Positions 1 to 8,040 of a stretch of DNA of 64,000 bases are shown one piece after another (position 1 is the stretch's first letter; the number at the start of each line of letters is the position of its first letter). The DNA comes from CAVVNC01 sp963750015 (lineage in GTDB: Bacteria > Desulfobacterota > Syntrophorhabdia > Syntrophorhabdales > WCHB1-27): the NCBI GenBank assembly GCA_963750015.1, contig CAVVPU010000203.1, forward strand, positions 1 through 64,000, given 5' to 3'. The notes below the pieces were generated by a model that saw only the letters and a list, made by a program, of their open reading frames with translations, searched no databases and was not told the origin of the DNA. A program made the position numbers and the translations under genes.

Positions 1-1107
1 CTCCAACCTCTTCTTGAACCGCAGGGCACTGAGGAAGAAGATCGCTATGCCTAGCACGAAAAGGGCGAGCACCTGGGGCCAGAGCACGTCGAACCCTACC
101 CCCTTGAGGAATATGCCGCGCACGATCACGAGAAAGTAGCGTAGGGGACTCAAATAGGTGATGTACTGGAAGACGAGGGGCATGCTCTCGACGGGGGTTG
201 CGAAGCCTGAGAGCAGTATGGCGGGCTGGAAAAAGAAGAAAGAGGCCATCATTGCCTGCTGCTGGGTTTTCGATACGGTCGACAGAAAGAGGCCAATCCC
301 GAGGACGGAGAGGAGATAGACTCCCGTGGAGACGAATAGGAAGAAAAAGCCTCCTTTCACAGGCACGCCGAACCAGAGTATGCCCGCCGCGGTGACCATG
401 AACATATCGAGGAAGCCGACGAGGGCAGGGGTCAGGGTCTTTCCGATCATAAGCTCCATCGGTTTGATGGGGGTTACCATGAGCTGTTCCATCGTACCTG
501 TCTCCCGTTCCCTCACCACCGCCATGGAGGTGAGCATGAGGCAGGTGAGCATGGTGATCAGGGCGATGACACCGGGGAGAAAGTAGTTTCTACTCCTGAG
601 ATCCGGGTTGTACCAGACTCTGGTGCGGAAATCGACGTTTGGACCGCCCACCTGTATGGGGGCCCCGAGATCGCCCGAGTAGCGCGCCGCGATCATGTTC
701 ACGTAATTCATGGCTATGAGGGCAGTGTTTGAATCGGTGCCGTCGACAATCACCTGTATCTGGCCCGGCAGTCCTTTCCTGATGTTCTTCGAGAACTGCC
801 TGTCTATCTCTATTGCCACAAGCACCTTGCCCTTGTCCACGAGCGGCGCAATCTGGCTCGATGAAGCGGGCCGGTCGGTTATGGTGAAATAGCCCGAGCC
901 TTCGAGTCGCCGCGCCAATTCCCTGCTCTCCTGGGATTTGTCGAAATCGAGCAGTGCCGTGGAGACATTGTTCACGTCAAGGGTGGCCACGTAGCCGAAC
1001 ATGAAAAGCTGGATCACGGGCGCAACGAAGATGAAGAAGACCCGTCTTCGCAACCTGAAGGTCTCGATGAATTCCTTGATGGCAAGGTGCTTTATCCGTT
1101 CGAACAT
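1..1107 (-). CDS. ABC-2 type transporter permease (partial, C-terminus at window edge)
   Basis: Membrane permease of an ABC-2 exporter resembling YbhR/YbhS. The reading frame runs from an ATG at 1107 to base 1 without a stop, 369 codons, so only the last few residues can be missing. It starts with a short cytoplasmic helix (MFERIKHLAIKEF), then a membrane anchor, then an extracytoplasmic segment of about 150 residues. Further hydrophobic segments follow, with the family motif RERETGTMEQL after the second one. It lies one base downstream of the stop of a paralogous permease. The two probably form a heterodimeric channel served by the two ATPases upstream. The exported substrate cannot be told from sequence. 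Confidence 0.9.
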   Translation of the reverse strand, partial: MFERIKHLAIKEFIETFRLRRRVFFIFVAPVIQLFMFGYVATLDVNNVSTALLDFDKSQESRELARRLEGSGYFTITDRPASSSQIAPLVDKGKVLVAIEIDRQFSKNIRKGLPGQIQVIVDGTDSNTALIAMNYVNMIAARYSGDLGAPIQVGGPNVDFRTRVWYNPDLRSRNYFLPGVIALITMLTCLMLTSMAVVRERETGTMEQLMVTPIKPMELMIGKTLTPALVGFLDMFMVTAAGILWFGVPVKGGFFFLFVSTGVYLLSVLGIGLFLSTVSKTQQQAMMASFFFFQPAILLSGFATPVESMPLVFQYITYLSPLRYFLVIVRGIFLKGVGFDVLWPQVLALFVLGIAIFFLSALRFKKRLE

Positions 1108-1108
1108 C

Positions 1109-2218
1109 TTATTCGATCCTCTTCTTCAGCCTTCTCACCGCTGCCGTAAAAACCAGTGCCCCGTATATGGAAAGGAAGACTACCTCCATGCCTAATACAT
1201 GAGGGCCGACGGCCTTGAGAAAGACGCCTTTAAGCACGGAAACGAAGTATCGAGCGGGAAAGAGATAGGTGAAACCCTGGAGCACGACGGGCATGTTCGA
1301 AATGGTGAAAACGAAACCGGAAAGCATGAACGAAGGCAAAAACGAAGTGAGCATGGCCATCTGACTGGCCATGAGCTGGTTGCGCGTGGCAATAGAGATA
1401 AGTATGCCGAAGCTCAGACCACCGAAAAGGAAGATGGCGGAAACGAGAAGAAGGAAAGGGATGCTCCCCCGCAGCGGTACCTTCAGCATGAATGTGGCTA
1501 TGGCTATAGACATGAGGGTGTCTGCAAAGCCTATGATGAAGTAGGGGATGAGCTTGCCGATGACCACCTCTATCGGCTTTACGGGGGTCGATATGAGCTG
1601 TTCCATGGTGCCCCTCTCCCATTCTCTCGCAACAGCCAGGGAGATGAGCAGGGAGATGATGACGGACATGATGATGGCGATGAGCCCCGGTATAAGGAAA
1701 TTCCTCGATTTCAACTCGGGGTTGTACCAAACCCTGTTCCTGATGTCGATAAGCGGCTTGACCGGGGCCCCGCCTTTGAGCCTGCCGAAGCCCTCTGCGA
1801 TGCCCAATATGTAACCTTCGGCGATGGTGGCCGTGTTCGACTCGCTCCCATCGAGAATCATTTGTACGGTGGCCGCTTTGCCGGTGAGCAGCCTTTTTGT
1901 GAAGTCGGGAGGGATTGCAAGAGCGACCTTCGCAGAACCAGAATCCATGTAACGGTCGATAGAGGCATAGGAGTCCACGTAGGCGACCACGTCGAAATAC
2001 TTCGACTCCTTGAACTTGGCAATAAGCTCGCGACTCGTGCTGCTCCTGTCGGAATCATAGACTACCGTGCGAATATTGTTCACGTCGAAGGTTATGGCAT
2101 ACGCGTAGATGACGAGGAGGATGGCCGGCATGATAAAGGCCATGGCAAGGCTCAGGGTGTCGCGCCTTATCTGGATCCACTCCTTCCTGGCCATTGCCTT
2201 GATACGAAGCAGGCTCAT
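1109..2218 (-). CDS. ABC-2 type transporter permease
   Basis: Inner-membrane permease of 369 residues, paralogous to the partial gene that follows it. An N-terminal membrane helix (about residues 22-42) leads into a large extracytoplasmic domain (about 45-175). Five or so C-terminal hydrophobic segments follow, after the ABC-2 signature REWERGTMEQL near residue 200. It starts one base after the stop of the upstream ATPase gene, so the operon is translated as a unit. By analogy with YbhG-YbhF-YbhS-YbhR of Escherichia coli it should help export a toxic compound to or past the adaptor protein. The substrate is unknown. Confidence 0.92.
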   Translation of the reverse strand: MSLLRIKAMARKEWIQIRRDTLSLAMAFIMPAILLVIYAYAITFDVNNIRTVVYDSDRSSTSRELIAKFKESKYFDVVAYVDSYASIDRYMDSGSAKVALAIPPDFTKRLLTGKAATVQMILDGSESNTATIAEGYILGIAEGFGRLKGGAPVKPLIDIRNRVWYNPELKSRNFLIPGLIAIIMSVIISLLISLAVAREWERGTMEQLISTPVKPIEVVIGKLIPYFIIGFADTLMSIAIATFMLKVPLRGSIPFLLLVSAIFLFGGLSFGILISIATRNQLMASQMAMLTSFLPSFMLSGFVFTISNMPVVLQGFTYLFPARYFVSVLKGVFLKAVGPHVLGMEVVFLSIYGALVFTAAVRRLKKRIE

Positions 2219-2219
2219 A

Positions 2220-3149
2220 TCAGGAGGCCTCGATGAGGGTCACGAAGACGTCTTCCAGAGAAGGAGTGATCCGCTCGATCTTTCCCACAGTCATGTCCGC
2301 CGACTCCAGGAGGCTTCTGATTTGTGGCGCCGCCGTGTCCGCCCTGTCTACCGTCGCGTGGAGGCCGCTGCCGAAGATGGCGTTTTCTATGCCGGCCTTG
2401 AGGAGCACCTCCATAGCCTCGGCAGACCTGTCCACCTCTATCTCCAGGATGTCCCGCTTCATATATTTGTGCCTCAGTTCCATGGGTGTCGCCTCGGCGA
2501 TGATCTGACCCCTGTAGATGAGGGCAAGCCTGTCACAGTAGTCGGCTTCTTCCATGTAATGGGTAGTCACGAAGATGGTGGTGCCTGCATCGGCAAGATC
2601 ACGGATGAGCCGCCAGAATTTGCGCCTCGATATGGGATCGACCCCCGAGGTAGGCTCGTCGAGAAAAATGATCGGCGGCTCATGAAGGATGGCGCAACCC
2701 AGGGCAAGGCGCTGCTTGAATCCGGTGGCCAGGGTCCCGGTGATGGCATCCCTCTTGCCTTCGAGACCCGCCATCTGGAGCACCCACGTTTTACGGTCTG
2801 CCCTTTTTCGCTTGGCAACCTGATAGATGCCCCCGAAAAAATCGATGTTCTCCTCTACCGTCAGCTCCTCGTAGAGAGAGAACTTCTGGGACATATAACC
2901 GATGATCCGCTTTATCGATTCCGCTTCGGTGAGTACATCAAAACCACCAACCGTCCCGCTCCCGCCACTTGGCAGCAAAAGGCCGCACAACATGCGTATG
3001 GTGGTCGATTTACCTGCCCCGTTGGGCCCGAGGAAGCCGAATATCTCGCCTTTTTTCACCTCCATGCTGATGTTGTCTACCGCGACAAAGGTCCCGAAGG
3101 TTCGCCTGAGGTTTCTGACTTCTACCGCCCATTCAGCGGATGCCATCAT
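2220..3149 (-). CDS. ABC transporter ATP-binding protein (second ATPase of the efflux operon)
   Basis: Cytoplasmic ATPase of about 309 residues. It shows Walker A (GPNGAGKSTT), a Walker B ending in FLDEPTSGVDP, and the switch histidine in VTTHYMEEAD. The signature region reads LATGFKQRLALG rather than the classical LSGGQ. A further C-terminal domain of about 85 residues resembles that of drug/Na+ exporters. I chose the ATG at 3149 (MMASAEW): a GGGGG stretch lies just upstream, and the longer start at 3179 would overlap the preceding gene by 47 bases. E. coli YbhF carries two ATPase modules in one chain; here they are two genes. Confidence 0.9.
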   Translation of the reverse strand: MMASAEWAVEVRNLRRTFGTFVAVDNISMEVKKGEIFGFLGPNGAGKSTTIRMLCGLLLPSGGSGTVGGFDVLTEAESIKRIIGYMSQKFSLYEELTVEENIDFFGGIYQVAKRKRADRKTWVLQMAGLEGKRDAITGTLATGFKQRLALGCAILHEPPIIFLDEPTSGVDPISRRKFWRLIRDLADAGTTIFVTTHYMEEADYCDRLALIYRGQIIAEATPMELRHKYMKRDILEIEVDRSAEAMEVLLKAGIENAIFGSGLHATVDRADTAAPQIRSLLESADMTVGKIERITPSLEDVFVTLIEAS

Positions 3150-4095
3150 CGACCCCCGGATGAACCTTCCCCTCCCCATTCTCCTTGGTAAGGGCGATGA
3201 ACACGTCTTCCAGGGAAGGCAGGATGGAGCGAGTACCGGTCACTGTAATGCCTGCCGGCCTGAGACGGTCGAGCACCTTTTCCGCAGTCTCCTGCCTTTT
3301 GTGGCCCACATGGAGCCTGTCTCCGTAAACGGTTGCCATCTCCACTTCTTCCATGGCTTCCACGATCTCCCCGGCCCGCCGAGCATCGGGGGTAAGCACT
3401 TCCGTCATGAAGAGACCGAGGCTCTTTCTGATGCGCATGGGCTCGTCAACCACAAGCAGTCGCCCCCTATTCATCAACCCGACCCTGGTGCACCGCTCCG
3501 CTTCGTCGAGGTAGGCGGTTGAACCGAGCACAGTCACGCCTTCTTTGAGAAGGCCATAGAGTATCCTCCAGAAGTCGCGTCGCGATACGGGGTCGACGCC
3601 TCCGGTGGGCTCATCGAGAAAGAGGACTTCCGGAGTATGGATCAGGGCGCAGGCGAGGCCCAGTTTCTGCTTCATGCCTCCTGACAGGTTGCCTGCGAGC
3701 CGTTCCTTGAAGGGTGTCAGGTTGCTGAAAGACAGGAGCCTGGCGATCCTCGGCGGCCTTTCTTTCTGCGCTACACCGTAAAGGTCCGCGTAGAAGAGGA
3801 TATTTTCCATCACCGTGAGGTCCTCGTAAAGGCCGAACCGCTGGGACATGTACCCGATCTGCTTCTTGATCAGCTCCTCCTGGCCGAGTATGGAGTAACC
3901 CGCGACCCAGGCCTCTCCGCTGTCCGGTCTCATGATGCCGGTGAGTAGCCGCATGGTGGTCGATTTACCGGCCCCATCCGGACCGACCAGACCGAAAAGC
4001 TCGCCCCTGCGCACCTCGAGCTCGAGGCCGTCCACGGCGAGGGTCGTCCCGAAGCTCTTCGTGAGGGCAGAGGTCTTTACGGCAGCCTGTTCCAT
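3133..4095 (-). CDS. ABC transporter ATP-binding protein (first ATPase of the efflux operon)
   Basis: ATPase of 320 residues with Walker A (GPDGAGKSTT), signature NLSGGMKQKLG, Walker B ending in LFLDEPTGGVDP and the switch region GSTAYLDEAE, in which the usual histidine is replaced. That suggests one of the two composite ATP sites of the ATPase pair is degenerate, as in many heterodimeric exporters. It follows the HlyD adaptor gene by 16 bases and overlaps the start of the second ATPase gene. It should pair with that protein to power the two ABC-2 permeases downstream. Substrate unknown. Confidence 0.9.
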   Translation of the reverse strand: MEQAAVKTSALTKSFGTTLAVDGLELEVRRGELFGLVGPDGAGKSTTMRLLTGIMRPDSGEAWVAGYSILGQEELIKKQIGYMSQRFGLYEDLTVMENILFYADLYGVAQKERPPRIARLLSFSNLTPFKERLAGNLSGGMKQKLGLACALIHTPEVLFLDEPTGGVDPVSRRDFWRILYGLLKEGVTVLGSTAYLDEAERCTRVGLMNRGRLLVVDEPMRIRKSLGLFMTEVLTPDARRAGEIVEAMEEVEMATVYGDRLHVGHKRQETAEKVLDRLRPAGITVTGTRSILPSLEDVFIALTKENGEGKVHPGVDDGIR

Positions 4096-4111
4096 GAACT
4101 CCTCATCTCCC

Positions 4112-5191
4112 TTATCGCGACCCGGTCGGGGACTCTTGAGGGTGTGAGGGGGCTTGAGGGTGAGCTTCCACCGGTTTCGCTTCGGGAACAGGCGACAAAG
4201 GAGCCTTCAGTTGTATTCGTACATCGGCGGGCATGCTCGGCTTCAGTTCCTGATTCGGGTTTTCCACGCGCACCTTTACGGCGTAGACGAGCTTCACCCG
4301 TTCTTCCTGGGTCTGCACATTCTTGGGGGTAAACTCCGCTTCCGACGATATGTAGCTCACCCATCCGTTGTAGGTCTTCCCGGGGTAGGTATCGGTGGAT
4401 ACGAGCGCTTTCTGGCCGAGCTTAATAAGGCCCAGCTTGGCTTCGGGCACATACACTTTTATCCAGGGGTCCGACAGGTCTCCAATGGTGTAAACGGGTG
4501 TGCCCGCCCCCACCGTTTCCCCGAGTTCGATGTCCTTTCTGAGTATGACCCCGGAGGACGGCGCGTAGATCACCGTGTCCTTCAGTTTCTCCTCGGAGGT
4601 CCGGACCGCTGCAGCCGCCTCTTCCACCCGGTGCTGGGCAGCACTGATACTCTCCTTTTTCGGCCCTTCCTTGACAAGGCTCAACGATTCGGACGCGCTC
4701 TTTGACAGGGCGACTCTGCTCTCGTATGCGCTTTTTGCCGCGTCGTACTGGGCCTTTGGTATGGCTTCCTGTTTGTAAAGCCTGTCTGCCCTGTCGAATT
4801 CGGCTTTCAGGCGGGCCAGATCGGCCTGCTGGGACAGCAGATTCTCCCTTGCCTCCTCGATTTCCTGGGGCCTGGAGCCCGACTTCAGCTCCTCGAGTTT
4901 GCTCGCGGCCTCCTGAAGGGCCGCCCTGCTCTGAGTGACCCCGCTTGCAAGCTCGGCGTTGTCGAGACGCGCCAAGAGCTGCCCCTTCTGAACCTGCGCT
5001 CCCTCATCCACGGCCAGTTCTATCACCCTTCCCGGCAGCTTGAAGCCCACGTTGGTCTCGGTCACCTCCATATTGCCCGAGAGAAGGAGGACGTCTTCGT
5101 CGCCCTTCTTCTGAAAGAATACCCGCCACCCTACTATGGCGGCGATGACCAACAGGACCAGGATGACCAGACCGATTCTTTTTTTCTTCAT
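4112..5191 (-). CDS. HlyD-family periplasmic adaptor (YbhG-like)
   Basis: Membrane-fusion protein of 359 residues that would link the inner-membrane ABC pump to an outer-membrane channel. An N-terminal hydrophobic anchor (residues 6-25, after MKKKR) is followed by a split biotinyl-lipoyl domain (about 45-80 and 215-245, with GRVIELAVDEGAQVQKGQLL). Between these lies a long alpha-helical hairpin (about 80-210, heptad-like and rich in Ala, Glu and Lys), then beta-barrel domains. The C-terminus is Pro-rich. It is the first transport gene of the operon, 176 bases after the TetR gene. No outer-membrane TolC-type gene lies in the window. Confidence 0.92.
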   Translation of the reverse strand: MKKKRIGLVILVLLVIAAIVGWRVFFQKKGDEDVLLLSGNMEVTETNVGFKLPGRVIELAVDEGAQVQKGQLLARLDNAELASGVTQSRAALQEAASKLEELKSGSRPQEIEEARENLLSQQADLARLKAEFDRADRLYKQEAIPKAQYDAAKSAYESRVALSKSASESLSLVKEGPKKESISAAQHRVEEAAAAVRTSEEKLKDTVIYAPSSGVILRKDIELGETVGAGTPVYTIGDLSDPWIKVYVPEAKLGLIKLGQKALVSTDTYPGKTYNGWVSYISSEAEFTPKNVQTQEERVKLVYAVKVRVENPNQELKPSMPADVRIQLKAPLSPVPEAKPVEAHPQAPSHPQESPTGSR

Positions 5192-5367
5192 CTTCCGGAC
5201 CTCCAGCCGGGTAAACCGTGCGAGCTCAGGCCTTTCTCAAGGGTACGAGTGCGCTCTATTCCGCAGTGCCCACCCGATAGTGATCTGTTTCTCTCGATAA
5301 GGGTCACGTGGGGCTGCTCGTCGATCGCGCGACAGGAAGGATAGAAATGTCTCATACAACTTCCCCT

Positions 5368-6018
5368 TTAGCTGTTCGCCGCAACCGCACGTATCGCATA
5401 GAGGGAGAACCGGGTGACATGGTCGGCCACCAGCTCGATCTCCTGCCGGTTCAAGCTCTCCCTGTGAAGGAGCCTGTTCCACGCGTGTCTTCCCATGTAA
5501 AGATGAAAGATCTGACCGGCGATGCTCAAACAGCACAGATTGATGGTCATTTCCGGGGGCGGAGTGGAAAAGAAGCGGGCTACGGTCGTCGAGAGGAAGG
5601 CGTAAAACGGCCTTACCATCTCCTCCACGATCACGTCCAAACCGGATGTAGGCTCGATGAACTCCCTCACTACGAGCTTCGCGAAAGCCGACCCCTCCCC
5701 TTCGTCGAGAACCCGGAAAAGGAGGGCCCGCACAAAGGCCCTCAGTCGTTCCTCAGGCGGCTCGTCGGTATAACCGGCAGGGTCGAAGGGATATTTTTCG
5801 AATGCCCTCGTCCTCCAGTATTTGAGTACGGCGAGATAAAGGTTCTTCTTCCCTCCGAAATGATAGTTGATGGCAGCGACGTTCACCGAAGCGCGGTTGC
5901 AAATGGCGCGTATCGTCGCGTGCTCGTATCCCGAGTCGGCGAAGATTTCCCCGGCCGCCTCCATAATCCGGCGCTGAGTGTCGGACAGTGAACCTATTTC
6001 TTCGTTCTTCTCAAACAT
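5368..6018 (-). CDS. TetR-family regulator (CecR-like)
   Basis: Repressor of about 216 residues. The N-terminal helix-turn-helix (about residues 9-55) holds the TetR pattern AGEIFADSGYEHATIRAIC then INYHFGGKKNLY. The C-terminal ligand-binding domain resembles the DUF1956 type found in CecR (YbiH), the regulator of ybhGFSR in E. coli. I chose the ATG at 6018; a TTG at 6027 would add three residues. Neither start has a clear Shine-Dalgarno sequence. The paired palindromes at 6013-6050 cover the start codon, so autoregulation is likely. The efflux genes follow in the same direction. Confidence 0.88.
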   Translation of the reverse strand: MFEKNEEIGSLSDTQRRIMEAAGEIFADSGYEHATIRAICNRASVNVAAINYHFGGKKNLYLAVLKYWRTRAFEKYPFDPAGYTDEPPEERLRAFVRALLFRVLDEGEGSAFAKLVVREFIEPTSGLDVIVEEMVRPFYAFLSTTVARFFSTPPPEMTINLCCLSIAGQIFHLYMGRHAWNRLLHRESLNRQEIELVADHVTRFSLYAIRAVAANS

Positions 6019-6050
6019 ATGTTTCAATCGTAAAATTGAAACATATGTTT
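6013..6050. promoter_or_regulatory. paired palindromic operator, likely for the TetR regulator
   Basis: Two identical perfect 12-bp palindromes AAACATATGTTT sit at 6013-6024 and 6039-6050, 26 bp centre to centre. The first overlaps the regulator's own start codon and the second lies just upstream. This is the size and placement expected for a TetR-family operator pair, so autorepression of the efflux operon is the simplest reading. The assignment is inferred; no binding data are available here. Confidence 0.7.
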
Positions 6051-6107
6051 TAATTGCTTGTCAACCTTTTTGCAGAATCACTTCCAGACCACGCCGCATC
6101 CTGCTCT

Positions 6108-6446
6108 TTAGGATCTTATCATCACGAGAAGCATCTTGAACCGCTCCAGGGCCTTGAGGGCATGGGGCACATTCGCCGGCATCACGATCATTTCGCCGGG
6201 GCCGAGTGTGTGAGGTTTGCCTTGTATAGTTATCTCAACACGGCCTTCGGCCACGAAAACGAAAGCATCGAAGGGGGCAGTATGCTCGCTCAATCCCTGT
6301 CCCCGGTCAAAGGCAAAAAGCGTAATCGTCCCCGTATCCTTCGCGGTTATCTCCCTGCTCACGACCGCACCATCTTGATAAGCGATCAGGTCGACAAGCC
6401 TTCTGCTTTGTATTGATTCCTGTGCCGTTTTCTCTCCGGGCTTCAT
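6108..6446 (-). CDS. small cupin-domain protein
   Basis: Single-domain cupin of 112 residues. The two cupin motifs are partly visible: SEHTAPFDAFVFVAEGRVEI (about residues 53-72) and PGEMIVMPANVPHALKA (about 82-98), giving metal-ligand candidates His55 and His95. The spacing is that of small beta-barrel cupins, which bind a metal or a small ligand. No substrate can be assigned. A strong ribosome site (AAGGGGG) precedes the ATG. It is transcribed alone, away from the downstream methyltransferase gene. Confidence 0.85.
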   Translation of the reverse strand: MKPGEKTAQESIQSRRLVDLIAYQDGAVVSREITAKDTGTITLFAFDRGQGLSEHTAPFDAFVFVAEGRVEITIQGKPHTLGPGEMIVMPANVPHALKALERFKMLLVMIRS

Positions 6447-6601
6447 GATACCCCCTTTTCAAAAGCAAATAAATGCCTACATTTGTAAAGTATTGCCTCC
6501 ATGGAGTTTTGACAAATATAGAGCGGAGAAAGGGACCTGTCCCCTGGGAAATTCCCAGTTTTCCCTTGACTCCCTGGGCCTTATCTGCTAATTTGAGGGC
6601 G

Positions 6602-7219
6602 ATGAATCAGGACGAAGTCAAGACTATCTACTCGGGTTATTCCGCAGTCTACGACACCGTTTTCGGCCGTTTTTTTTCGCCGAGGATCCGGATCGGGATA
6701 GACAGGTCGAACTTCGCCCAGGGAGATAAGATCGTAGAGGTGGGAGTGGGAACGGGCATTTCGCTACCCCTGTACCCCAGGCATTGTGAGGTTGTCGGTG
6801 TCGACCTCACGAGGAAAATGCTCGATCAGGCCGAACGTAAGAAAGAACGCTACGGACTCGACAACGTGAAACTCATGGAGATGGACGCGGAGCGAATGAC
6901 CTTCGATGACGACACCTTCGATCACGCGGTCGCAGCCTTCGTGATAACGGTGGTACCCAATCCGGAAAAGATGGTTGCCGAGATGAAACGCGTGACGAAG
7001 AAGGGCGGGACCATACTTATCTTCAACCATTTTTGCAGCAAGAATGGCTTCATTTCCTGGTTTGAAAAGGTTTTTTCACCCCTTTGCGAAAGATGGGGCT
7101 GGCGATCAGATATCTCCCTCGACCTCCTTTCCAATCATTGCAACCTCGATATCAGAGAGGCATTCAAGAAGCGCAGATTCGATCCGTGGTCCATCATTAT
7201 CGCCAAAAACAATAAATGA
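6602..7219 (+). CDS. class I SAM-dependent methyltransferase
   Basis: Methyltransferase of 205 residues with a Rossmann fold. Motif I is IVEVGVGTGISLPLYP (about 42-57), the acidic residue after beta2 lies in VVGVDLTRKML, and motif IV-like sequence is FDHAVAAFVITVVPNP. It resembles UbiE/COQ5-like and PmtA-type phospholipid N-methyltransferases, but the substrate is uncertain. I start it at the ATG at 6602, which has GAGGG just upstream and fits the usual N-terminus of the family. Its stop overlaps the ATG of the nitrilase-fold gene (ATGA), so the two are translationally coupled. Confidence 0.85.
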   Translation: MNQDEVKTIYSGYSAVYDTVFGRFFSPRIRIGIDRSNFAQGDKIVEVGVGTGISLPLYPRHCEVVGVDLTRKMLDQAERKKERYGLDNVKLMEMDAERMTFDDDTFDHAVAAFVITVVPNPEKMVAEMKRVTKKGGTILIFNHFCSKNGFISWFEKVFSPLCERWGWRSDISLDLLSNHCNLDIREAFKKRRFDPWSIIIAKNNK

Positions 7220-8022
7220 AAATCGCGGGAATACAGTTTTCGTGTTCGGACGACAAGGAAAAGAACACGGAAAAAGCCTGCAAAATGATGGATATGGCTG
7301 TTGAGCAGGGCGCAAAGATCATCTCTTTCCAGGAGCTTTTCAACCTCCCCTGGTTTCCCCGGGGTAGCGACGAGTCAGCCTTCGCACTCGCGGAAGAGTT
7401 GGAAGGCCCTGTGGTCAGTCTCATGAGAGGTCTGGCCAAGAGCCGTGAGGTCGTCGTCGTCCTGCCTTTCTTTGAGAAGGAGCAGGGCTCCTTTTACAAC
7501 AGTTGCGCGGTCATCGATGCCGATGGTGAGATATCGGGAGTCTATCGCAAGGTTCACGTCCCCGACATTCCCCTGTGGGAAGAGAAGTTCTTTTTTTCCG
7601 CAGGCAACCTCGGTTTTCCCGTTTTCGAAACACGCTACTGCCGCCTCGCCGTTCAGATCTCCTGGGACAACCTGTTTCCGGAAGTGTCAAGGATACACGC
7701 GTTAAAGGGCGCCGATATCCTCTTCGCTCCAACCGCATGCGCCTTCAAATCCCAGCATATCTGGCAGACGGTCGTCATGAGCAATGCGATCACCAACGGT
7801 CTTCTTGCTATACGGGTGAACAGGGTGGGGAGCGAAGGGGGGCTTGATTTCTACGGAATGAGCTTCTGTGCGAGACCCGATGGGGAGATCATAGGCGGGC
7901 CGACGGGCAGGGGCGATGCCATTCTGATCGCAGAAGCAGATATGGAAAGGCTTGCCGAAATACGAAGGGAATGGCCGATCATGAAAGAACGACGTCCCGA
8001 TCTATACCGGGAAATGCTCTAG
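7216..8022 (+). CDS. carbon-nitrogen hydrolase (nitrilase) fold protein with Ser in place of the catalytic Cys
   Basis: Member of the nitrilase/omega-amidase superfamily, 268 residues, most like the N-carbamoylputrescine amidase branch. Two members of the Glu-Lys-Cys triad are present: Glu40 in SFQELFNLP and Lys112 in YRKVHVPD. At the nucleophile position the usual ICWD is ISWD, so residue 149 is serine (codon TCC at 7660-7662). The rest of that motif (DNLFPE) is intact. In this family the cysteine is essential, so this may be a non-catalytic binding protein or use a changed chemistry. It overlaps the methyltransferase stop by four bases and precedes argS. Confidence 0.85.
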   Translation: MKIAGIQFSCSDDKEKNTEKACKMMDMAVEQGAKIISFQELFNLPWFPRGSDESAFALAEELEGPVVSLMRGLAKSREVVVVLPFFEKEQGSFYNSCAVIDADGEISGVYRKVHVPDIPLWEEKFFFSAGNLGFPVFETRYCRLAVQISWDNLFPEVSRIHALKGADILFAPTACAFKSQHIWQTVVMSNAITNGLLAIRVNRVGSEGGLDFYGMSFCARPDGEIIGGPTGRGDAILIAEADMERLAEIRREWPIMKERRPDLYREML

Positions 8023-8040
8023 GCCGGTGTGAGGAGAGGT

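Noticed and set aside
6544..6558. CTGGGAA-A-TTCCCAG as a terminator
   Set aside because: It has almost no loop and sits between divergent genes; an operator is possible but nothing supports it.
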